A program made the position numbers and the translations under genes. From Bacteroidota bacterium (GTDB taxonomy: Bacteria; Bacteroidota; Bacteroidia; JACCXN01): DNA of 5,442 nt. The number at the start of each line of letters is the position of its first letter. The stretch's first letter is position 1. The DNA lies in the NCBI GenBank assembly GCA_947462515.1, contig CANHPJ010000144.1:1-5442 (forward strand), written 5' to 3'. Positions 1 through 5,442 of the stretch are shown here, in pieces. The notes beneath the pieces are model-generated. The model had not been told where the DNA came from. It saw nothing but the letters and a program-made list of their open reading frames with translations, and did no database searches.

Positions 1-784
1 CGATATGAATCCCATTTTGGAAGCATTAAAATTGGGAGCTTTTGACTACTTGAACAAACCGGATAAAAATAAGTCAAAGATTCGTGATATTTCTGCTGAA
101 ATTATCTCCAAGGTAAAAGCGGCAGCAAAATCAAAAGAGAACAAACTAGTTAATACTGGAGAGCAAAGAAAACAAAATACTTTTGAGCATACTTTTACCC
201 GACATCTTGATTACGATATTATTGCAATTGGATCTTCAACAGGTGGGCCTCCTGCTGTTGAAACCCTTGTAACGCAGCTACCTGGAAATTTACCTATTCC
301 TGTTGTAATTGCTCAGCACATGCCTGCTAATTTTATTCAATCTTTTGTAAACAGGCTTAATACATTAACCCCACTAAATGTGGTGGTGGCTGTAAAAGAT
401 CAACAATTAAAACCTGGTAATATTTACATGGCACCCGGAGATCATAACCTGATTGTCCGTTACGACTTGGTTCATAGGCCTGTATTTGATTACGATGATG
501 AGAAAAAGTATAAAGACTTTAACAACCCGAGTGTAAACGCACTTATTTTATCGGTTGCTAATATCTATAAAAGAAAAACTATTGCTGCCATTTTAACCGG
601 AATGGGAAAAGATGGTGCCGATGGTATGGAAGCTATAAAAGCTGCGGGAGGCATTACCATTGCTCAAAATAAGGAAACTTGTGTGGTTTACGGTATGCCT
701 CGAGAAGTAGTAGAAAGAGACGCTGCAAAATTTATTCTTGGAATTAACGAGATAGCTCCCTTTATGGTAAGCTGTTTATCTTAA
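1..784 (+). CDS. cheB: CheB, receptor-glutamate methylesterase (5' partial)
   Basis: This is a chemotaxis response regulator with a C-terminal methylesterase domain. It hydrolyses methyl-glutamate esters on chemoreceptors, and CheB enzymes often also deamidate receptor glutamines. It acts in the cytoplasm on receptor tails. The reading frame is open to the window edge, with the first full codon at base 2. Only the last part of the receiver domain is present: 'GAFDYLNKP' holds the conserved Lys-Pro (K18 P19, counted from the Met at base 5). About 90 receiver residues and the true start lie upstream, judged from the family's usual ~350 residues. A Lys/Asn-rich linker (about 20-68) leads to the esterase domain. 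The catalytic triad is complete: Ser78 in 'GSSTGG', His105 in 'AQHMP' and Asp203 in 'GMGKDGADGM'. 'YMAPGDHN' and 'VVYGMPREV' are also family motifs. The gene ends 10 bases before cheA, so it is probably co-transcribed. The internal ATG at base 5 is not the true start. Confidence 0.96.
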   Translation, partial: DMNPILEALKLGAFDYLNKPDKNKSKIRDISAEIISKVKAAAKSKENKLVNTGEQRKQNTFEHTFTRHLDYDIIAIGSSTGGPPAVETLVTQLPGNLPIPVVIAQHMPANFIQSFVNRLNTLTPLNVVVAVKDQQLKPGNIYMAPGDHNLIVRYDLVHRPVFDYDDEKKYKDFNNPSVNALILSVANIYKRKTIAAILTGMGKDGADGMEAIKAAGGITIAQNKETCVVYGMPREVVERDAAKFILGINEIAPFMVSCLS

Positions 785-794
785 AAATATTAAA

Positions 795-2672
795 ATGAGT
801 TCTAAAGAAGAAGAATATAAGGAAATGTTTTTGGCTGAGGCTCTGGAAAGCTACGAAGAGCTCAACAAGCTTTTTACCCAGTTAGAAAAAGATGTTACCA
901 GTAACAATGCCGTAGATGCCATTTTTCGAATTACGCATACTCTTAAAGGTAATGCCATGGGTATGGGCTTTGAAGCTATTGCTGAGCTGGCTCATGTCAT
1001 GGAAGATATCTTTAGTGAGGTAAAACAAAAAAACATTGTTTTGGATGGTGAATTATTTGGTTCATTATACAAAGCCAACGATAAGTTGGGTGAGCTGATT
1101 GAAGCTTTAAAAACAGGGGAGAAAGTAAACTATAAGGGCATTAGAACCAAACTTTCGGTATATCTTAATAATGCAAAAAAAGCCAATGGTTTAAACACTG
1201 AGCCTGCCGCAACCATTGCAGCAGCTCCAATTAAAGTGGAAGTTCCTGCTGTAAGTGAAAATATTCCGGCAGTAGTTCAACCGGTAGCAGTAAATGCTGA
1301 GCCGGTTTTGAATGATATTCCTGCTGCTATTACAATACAAGAGGTAATAGTACCAACAACTTCTGTTCCATCTGAAATTCAGGCAATCCCTAATTTAGAA
1401 GCTTCAGAAACAGCTGAAGAGGTTGATACACCAAAGATTGCCTTCTCTGATTTGGTTCAGGTGCCGGTTCGTAAATTGGATAGCTTACTTAATTTGGTAG
1501 GGGAATTGATTATTGAGCGCGATAGTTTAATTGCAAAAAGTCACGAACGTGGGTATGGGGCAAATATGTTTGCCCGACTGCAAAGAATAACTTCCGATTT
1601 GCAATATGGAGTAATGGATGTTCGCTTGGTGCAGATTGGCTTCTTGTTTAATAAATTTCATAGAATTATAAGAGATGTTGCCAACATCGAAAATAAAAAG
1701 GTTAACCTGGTTTTAGAAGGTACCGAAATTGAAATTGACAGAAACGTTCTAAAAATAATGTCGGATTCCCTCATTCACGTAATTCGTAATTCGGTGAGTC
1801 ATGGTATAGAAAAGCCGGAGCAACGCTTACAAAAAGGAAAATCAGAGATTGGCGAGGTTATTTTAAGAGCCAGAAACGAAAAAGATACCGTAATTATTGA
1901 AGTTATTGATGATGGAAACGGCATAGATCACGAAATAATTGGTAAAAAAGCAGTTAAAAAAGGAATAATTACCGAGGAGTATTATAAAAAAGCCACCAAG
2001 GACGACTTATTAATGTTGATTTTCGAACCGGGATTCTCTAATGCAGAGCAAATTACTGAAGTTTCCGGAAGAGGTGTTGGAATGGATGTAGTTAGAAGAG
2101 CAACTGAATCGATAGGTGGAAAAATAGAGGTAAAAACTACCATAGGTGGCGGTTCTATTATAGCCCTGCATTTGCCTTCGTCTATGGCGGTTAAGGGCGC
2201 CTTATTATTTGAATTGCAAAAACAGGAATTTGCTGTGGCACTTACCTATACTGAGGCGGTTATCAGCTTGACCAAAAAAGATATCCATAAAATTAGTAAT
2301 GGTTTGATGGCTAGTTATTTAGGTAGGACTATTTCGGTGATATTTTTAAAAGATCTTTTTGAAAAAGACAATATGCTGGATTTCAGCAAAGAGGGAGCTT
2401 TTCAAAACACCTTCGATTCTATTACCGACCCCGATAAAAAATTAGATGTTTTGGTGGTATCCTACGCCAATAAATATTGCGGAATTGTAGTAGACAAATT
2501 GCTTCAACAAAAAGAAATTGTTGAAAAAACATTGTCGCGTCCGCTGGATAATCTGGAAATGATAAGCGGTGCAACTATTTTAGGAAATGGTAATGTTTGC
2601 CTGGTGCTTGATATTGCCAATATTATTAATACAATTTTTAAAGAAAAAACCCTACACGCATATGGAGCTTAA
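795..2672 (+). CDS. cheA: CheA, chemotaxis sensor histidine kinase
   Basis: This is the central kinase of the receptor-CheA-CheW array. It phosphorylates itself and passes phosphate to CheY and CheB. It has 625 residues. P1 (Hpt, about 1-128) carries 'THTLKGNAMGMGF' with the phospho-acceptor His48. Residues about 130-216 form an Ala/Pro/Val/Glu-rich segment that looks unstructured, where a P2 CheY/CheB-docking domain would normally lie. P3 dimerisation starts near 222 ('VRKLDSLLNLVGEL'). P4, the ATPase, has an N box at 328-339 ('HVIRNSVSHGIE', Asn332), a G1 box at 372-376 (DDGNG), an F box at 408-414 (LIFEPGF) and a G2 box at 425-431 (GRGVGMD). P5, the CheW-like receptor-coupling domain, runs from about 465 and ends with 'SGATILGNGNVCLVLDI'. 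The ATG at 795 is the natural start, 10 bases after cheB and at the beginning of the Hpt helix bundle. The upstream bases are A/T only, with no Shine-Dalgarno sequence. Several usually conserved residues differ: Ser335 for Asp in the N box, 'RLVQ' for 'RMVP', and 'KFHR' for 'RFPR'. Confidence 0.97.
   Translation: MSSKEEEYKEMFLAEALESYEELNKLFTQLEKDVTSNNAVDAIFRITHTLKGNAMGMGFEAIAELAHVMEDIFSEVKQKNIVLDGELFGSLYKANDKLGELIEALKTGEKVNYKGIRTKLSVYLNNAKKANGLNTEPAATIAAAPIKVEVPAVSENIPAVVQPVAVNAEPVLNDIPAAITIQEVIVPTTSVPSEIQAIPNLEASETAEEVDTPKIAFSDLVQVPVRKLDSLLNLVGELIIERDSLIAKSHERGYGANMFARLQRITSDLQYGVMDVRLVQIGFLFNKFHRIIRDVANIENKKVNLVLEGTEIEIDRNVLKIMSDSLIHVIRNSVSHGIEKPEQRLQKGKSEIGEVILRARNEKDTVIIEVIDDGNGIDHEIIGKKAVKKGIITEEYYKKATKDDLLMLIFEPGFSNAEQITEVSGRGVGMDVVRRATESIGGKIEVKTTIGGGSIIALHLPSSMAVKGALLFELQKQEFAVALTYTEAVISLTKKDIHKISNGLMASYLGRTISVIFLKDLFEKDNMLDFSKEGAFQNTFDSITDPDKKLDVLVVSYANKYCGIVVDKLLQQKEIVEKTLSRPLDNLEMISGATILGNGNVCLVLDIANIINTIFKEKTLHAYGA
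2662..2672 (+). other. cheA/cheC overlap, probable translational coupling
   Basis: The last 11 bases of cheA, including its TAA stop at 2670-2672, also hold the ATG of the next gene (2662-2664) in another frame. No Shine-Dalgarno sequence lies upstream of this start; the preceding stretch is A-rich within the cheA reading frame. Such an overlap usually means that ribosomes ending one gene restart on the next, which keeps kinase and phosphatase amounts linked. The coupling itself is inferred. Confidence 0.6.
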
Positions 2673-3303
2673 TAATTTAGAATTAGATCTGGCCGAGAAA
2701 ATTATAAATATTGGTCTGGCAAAGGCTTCCGATTCAATGGCATTTTTTACTAAGGAAAAAGTACTGTTAAATAGTTTGGAAGTTACGTTGAAGGAATTGG
2801 CTACCATCAATTCATTTTCTGAAAAAAATAATGATGAAAATATAGCCATATTATCTACCGAATTAATTGGTGAGCTCACAGGAATTTGCTTTCTGATTTT
2901 TTCTGAAGCTGATTGTAAAAAAATTGAAGAGGTTTGTCTTCCTGAACAGTTTAGAAGTGACGTGATTAATTCAACCGAAATGTTGGATGCCCTGCTTTTG
3001 GAAATGGATAATATTATTGCTGCCTCTGTGATTACGCAGTTCTCTAATATTTTTAAATTCAAGGTTCATGGTGGTGTGCCGGGTATAAAGCGAATTAAAG
3101 TATCGGAGTTGACTCCTACAGTAAAAAACATGTCTAAGAACCCTTCATACTTGCTGTATTTCAAATCGAATTTTAATACTTACAGCATGAACATTAATCC
3201 TGAGTTTGTTTGGTTACTTGATGATAATTTTATTAATGGTGTAAAAAAGATAGCTTCCGATCAAAGTGCCATCGAATCACTTAACCGATTAATAGCTCAA
3301 TAA
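2662..3303 (+). CDS. cheC: CheC/CheX-family CheY-P phosphatase
   Basis: This 213-residue cytoplasmic protein probably dephosphorylates CheY-P. The clearest sign is residues 114-140: 'LEMDNIIAA' gives the E-x2-N pair (Glu114, Asn117), followed by Pro140 at the usual distance, as in the CheC/CheX/FliY active-site helix. The N-terminal helix shows the paired first site of CheC ('KIINIGLA', Asn16), but Lys13 stands where the catalytic Glu should be, so this site looks inactive. 'ELIGELTGICFLIFSE' (67-82) fits the central strand region of CheC. Two pseudo-symmetric halves favour CheC over the shorter, single-site CheX, but the assignment between the two is not certain. I chose the ATG at 2662. It overlaps the cheA end by 11 bases and begins just before the family homology. 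An in-frame ATG at 2587 would add 25 residues that are only an alternate reading of the conserved cheA C-terminus. cheR follows with no gap. No cheD, the usual CheC partner gene, is in the window. Confidence 0.78.
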   Translation: MELNNLELDLAEKIINIGLAKASDSMAFFTKEKVLLNSLEVTLKELATINSFSEKNNDENIAILSTELIGELTGICFLIFSEADCKKIEEVCLPEQFRSDVINSTEMLDALLLEMDNIIAASVITQFSNIFKFKVHGGVPGIKRIKVSELTPTVKNMSKNPSYLLYFKSNFNTYSMNINPEFVWLLDDNFINGVKKIASDQSAIESLNRLIAQ

Positions 3304-3306
3304 ATG
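3301..3306 (+). other. Abutting stop-start (TAAATG) between cheC and cheR
   Basis: The TAA stop of the CheC-like gene (3301-3303) is followed at once by the ATG of cheR (3304-3306). There is no spacer and no Shine-Dalgarno sequence, so restart by the terminating ribosome is likely. This also supports the start chosen for cheR. Confidence 0.6.
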
Positions 3307-4137
3307 ACAACAGAACAGGTAAAAGAATTAAGCGATGAGGAATTAACCTCCTTAACTACGGCTATTAAAGGAAGATATGGTATTGATTTCACCAATTACG
3401 AGCCTAAATCCTTAAAACGTGGTTTTGCCCGATTAATAATGAAAAAGCAGTTGGGTTCGGTTTTAGGCCTTTGGTCTAAAATTATGCAAGACCGTGAATT
3501 CATTTTGGGATGTATAGATGATTTAACAGTTAACCTAACGGAGTTATTTCGTAATCCGGAGATATGGGTTAAAATTCAAAACGATATCATTCCAATTTTA
3601 AAAAATAAATTTAGACTTAACATGTGGCATGCCGGATGTTCTTCCGGTGAGGAAGTTTATACCATGGCCATTGTTCTTCAAAATGCCGATTTGCTCAGAA
3701 AAACAAAGGCGCTTGCAACAGATTTAAGCAATAGCATTTTAGCGGAGGCCATGAAGGGGGAGTATCCTTCTTATTTGGTTAGTAAGTATTCAAAGTCATT
3801 TAATGACTATTTACCAACTGCTAAAATGGAAACTTTTTTTGATTTGTCTGATGGGAAAGCTGCTGTAAAAGATTTTTTAAGAAAACATATTGAATTTCAG
3901 CAACATAACTTGGTGCAAGACCCAATGGAAAGAAAATTCGATGTGGTGTTTTGCAGAAATGTAATGATCTACTTTGATGAAGCTTTAAAGATGAAAGTAT
4001 TACGATTATTTCATCAATCATTAGAAAATGATGGTTTTTTAATTGTTGGCTATTACGATATGATGCCCGATGCAAGCAAGGAATTGTTTCAGGTAATTGA
4101 TGCAAAAACAAGAATCTATAAAAAAATAAGTAAATAA
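3304..4137 (+). CDS. cheR: CheR, chemoreceptor glutamate methyltransferase
   Basis: CheR transfers methyl groups from S-adenosylmethionine to glutamates on chemoreceptor signalling helices and is the counterpart of CheB in adaptation. At 277 residues it is a normal length. Residues 1-75 form the helical N-terminal domain. 'NLTELFRNPEIW' (78-89) is the family's 'T-E-x-F-R' segment. The SAM-binding loop is 'WHAGCSSGEE' (108-117), and Asp140 in 'ALATDLSNSIL' matches the acidic residue that binds the SAM ribose. 'FDVVFCRNVMIYF' (212-224) is the hallmark motif beside the active site. Near the C-terminus, where most CheR proteins have 'GHSE', this one has 'GYYD' (249-252), an unusual change in a conserved loop. 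The gene ends with two TAA codons in a row (4135-4140). Only the SAM core can be read, so whether it binds receptors by a C-terminal tether peptide cannot be told. Confidence 0.96.
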   Translation: MTTEQVKELSDEELTSLTTAIKGRYGIDFTNYEPKSLKRGFARLIMKKQLGSVLGLWSKIMQDREFILGCIDDLTVNLTELFRNPEIWVKIQNDIIPILKNKFRLNMWHAGCSSGEEVYTMAIVLQNADLLRKTKALATDLSNSILAEAMKGEYPSYLVSKYSKSFNDYLPTAKMETFFDLSDGKAAVKDFLRKHIEFQQHNLVQDPMERKFDVVFCRNVMIYFDEALKMKVLRLFHQSLENDGFLIVGYYDMMPDASKELFQVIDAKTRIYKKISK

Positions 4138-4147
4138 TAATTTTTAG

Positions 4148-5442
4148 ATGGAAATTTTCGAAAATACGAAAATTATTATTGTTGAAGATGATTTGAATAT
4201 TTCGAGTCATTTGGAAGCAACGCTTAAAGATTTAGGATACCAGGTTATTGCCAATTGTAATTCAGGTGAATCTTTCTTGAAACTAATTGATGATAAAATG
4301 ATGCCAGACTTGTTGATTATCAATATTAATTTGGGCGGTAAGTTCAATGGAATTGAAACTGTTGACCAATTAAAAACGAAAATCGATATTCCGGTAATCT
4401 ACTTAGCCAGTAATTCGAACAACGCAATTATTCAAAGAGCCAAGCAGACTAAACCAGCGGCTTTTCTTTTTGATCCTTTTAACGAAAGTCAGGTATACTC
4501 TGCGGTAGAAATTTCTATTCATTGCTATGTTAAGACAAATGAATTACTGACAGAGCAAAAAAAAGTGTTGGACATGAATCAGCTACAGATTAATGAGTTG
4601 GTGGAAACTCAAAATCATCTGATAGCGGCTACTTGGAGGGAACGTGATTTAAAAGATGAGCTCAAAAATAGCAAATCCATTATTGAGACTCAAAATAAAA
4701 GCATTCTTGATAGTATCAACTATGCCAAAAGAATACAGCAGGCTATTTTGCCCGACCATATGCATATTAAAGAATTATTACCCGATTCTTTTTTAATTTA
4801 TCGGCCAAAAGATATAGTGAGTGGGGATTTTTATTTTATAGAACCCATAAAGAGCAATGATGGTAAAGATCTAGTGGGAGTAGTAGTAGCAGATTCTACC
4901 GGACATGGAGTACCCGGGGCATTGATAAGTGTATTGGGAATGAGTTTGTTAAAACAGTATTTGCTCGAGGGACAGGTAAATTCACCCGCTGAAGCTTTAG
5001 ATCATCTGAATCAAAAGCTAAGTATTATGCTTAGGCAGCAAGACAAGGATGAAGTGAAAGATGGGATGGATATAACTTATTGTATGATAGATTATAAGAC
5101 CTTGAAATTGAGTTATGCCGGTGCTCATAACCCATTGTGGATAGTAAAAAGGTCGAAAGCAACTAATTTAAATAATCGTTCAGCATCAAAAATTAAAAAT
5201 TCAGATGTTCATAAATATGAATTGATTGAGATAAAAGCCGATAAGCAGCCTATAGGATATTCTGATTCACCAAGGCCATTTACTAATCATGAAATTCAAC
5301 TGGAACCAGGAGATACTTTTTACATTTTCTCCGATGGTTATGCTGATCAGTTTGGCGGTCCGAAAGGAAAAAAGTTTAAAACAAGCAAATTAAAAGAGTT
5401 ACTTATTTCAATTCAGGATAATAACTTAACAACTCAAAAAGA
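4148..5442 (+). CDS. Pseudo-receiver–coiled coil–PP2C/SpoIIE-type phosphatase (3' partial)
   Basis: The frame runs from the ATG at 4148 to the window end, giving 431 full codons; the last ~40-60 residues of the phosphatase domain are probably missing. Residues 6-127 fold like a response-regulator receiver: the acidic patch (Glu13, Asp14, Asp15) and 'NGIE' (67-70) are present. However, the phospho-acceptor position is Asn59, the conserved Thr/Ser is Ala87, and the conserved Lys before Pro is Asp109 ('LFDPF'). This should not accept phosphate in the usual way. Residues about 130-195 are a Gln/Glu/Leu-rich coiled coil ending in 'SINYAKRIQQAILP' (189-202). The PP2C domain follows, with metal ligands Asp227 ('SGDFYF'), Asp249 ('ADSTGHGVPGA') and Asp396 ('FSDGYADQFGG'), so serine/threonine phosphatase activity is expected. 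A Lys/Ser/Asn-rich loop (about 335-356) interrupts the domain. No membrane segment is visible. It starts 10 bases after cheR, so it is probably part of the operon. Its substrate is unknown; related SpoIIE-type enzymes often act on STAS-domain anti-sigma-factor antagonists. Confidence 0.92.
   Translation, partial: MEIFENTKIIIVEDDLNISSHLEATLKDLGYQVIANCNSGESFLKLIDDKMMPDLLIININLGGKFNGIETVDQLKTKIDIPVIYLASNSNNAIIQRAKQTKPAAFLFDPFNESQVYSAVEISIHCYVKTNELLTEQKKVLDMNQLQINELVETQNHLIAATWRERDLKDELKNSKSIIETQNKSILDSINYAKRIQQAILPDHMHIKELLPDSFLIYRPKDIVSGDFYFIEPIKSNDGKDLVGVVVADSTGHGVPGALISVLGMSLLKQYLLEGQVNSPAEALDHLNQKLSIMLRQQDKDEVKDGMDITYCMIDYKTLKLSYAGAHNPLWIVKRSKATNLNNRSASKIKNSDVHKYELIEIKADKQPIGYSDSPRPFTNHEIQLEPGDTFYIFSDGYADQFGGPKGKKFKTSKLKELLISIQDNNLTTQK
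4154..4165. repeat. 12-bp perfect palindrome at the start of the phosphatase gene
   Basis: The sequence ATTTTCGAAAAT is its own reverse complement and lies within codons 3-6 of the phosphatase gene. It could be an operator-like site or a chance result of AT-rich codons. With no loop it would not form a useful RNA hairpin, and no second copy was noticed nearby. Nothing else supports a regulatory role. Confidence 0.25.

Noticed and set aside
2587..2661. Earlier in-frame ATG (2587) that would lengthen the CheC-like protein by 25 residues
   Set aside because: The extra residues are a second reading of the conserved cheA C-terminus and look like a false hydrophobic leader. The family homology begins just after the ATG at 2662.
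2652..3062. Open frame of 136 codons on the minus strand inside the CheC-like gene
   Set aside because: It lies wholly opposite a gene with clear family motifs, shows no recognisable domain and has a Ser/Ile-rich composition typical of an antisense shadow.
4138..4147. Possible terminator or promoter between cheR and the phosphatase gene
   Set aside because: There are only 10 bases, made up of a second TAA, a T run and an AG. No hairpin or promoter elements can fit without using coding sequence.
3821..4210. Open frame of 129 codons on the minus strand across the end of cheR and the start of the phosphatase gene
   Set aside because: Both strand partners are well-supported genes. The frame has no known motif, and its Phe/Leu/His-rich sequence reflects reverse reading of A-rich coding DNA.
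4148..4540. Sequencing error as the reason for the odd receiver residues
   Set aside because: The frame is intact through the domain and into the phosphatase. The three changed positions are separate full codons (AAT, GCC, GAT), and Ala87 and Asp109 each need more than a simple frameshift or a single miscalled base to arise from the usual residues.

Overview
The window is a dense, single-strand chemotaxis signalling cluster. All five genes read on the + strand, and the only gaps are two of 10 bases. The order is cheB (5' end cut by the window), cheA, a CheC-type CheY-P phosphatase, cheR, and a gene (3' end cut) for a receiver-like domain joined by a coiled coil to a PP2C/SpoIIE-type serine phosphatase. 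No promoter, terminator, RNA gene, mobile element or CRISPR array is visible. The spacing (10 bp gap, 11 bp overlap, 0 bp, 10 bp gap) points to one transcript that begins upstream and continues downstream of the window.

The organism is most likely a member of the Bacteroidota. The DNA is AT-rich, the starts lack Shine-Dalgarno sequences and are preceded by A/T-rich bases, and the last protein carries the 'SINYAKRIQQAILP' and 'SDGYADQFGGPKGKKF' signatures of Bacteroidota SpoIIE-family phosphatases. I cannot place it further from sequence alone; a gliding or otherwise motile environmental lineage is plausible.

By the known roles of these families, CheA phosphorylates itself on His48 and passes phosphate to CheY (not in the window) and to CheB. 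CheR adds methyl groups to chemoreceptor glutamates and CheB removes them, which gives adaptation. The CheC-like protein would remove phosphate from CheY-P. The last protein suggests a second output, serine/threonine dephosphorylation of an unknown partner, linked to the chemotaxis operon. CheW, CheY, CheD and receptors are not seen here.

The most unusual point is that the receiver domain of that phosphatase has lost the phospho-acceptor Asp (Asn59), the conserved Thr/Ser (Ala87) and the conserved Lys (Asp109), while the phosphatase metal ligands are intact. Secondary points are a CheC with one intact and one degenerate active site, a CheA that seems to lack the P2 docking domain and has several substitutions at usually conserved positions, and a CheR with an altered motif near its C-terminus.
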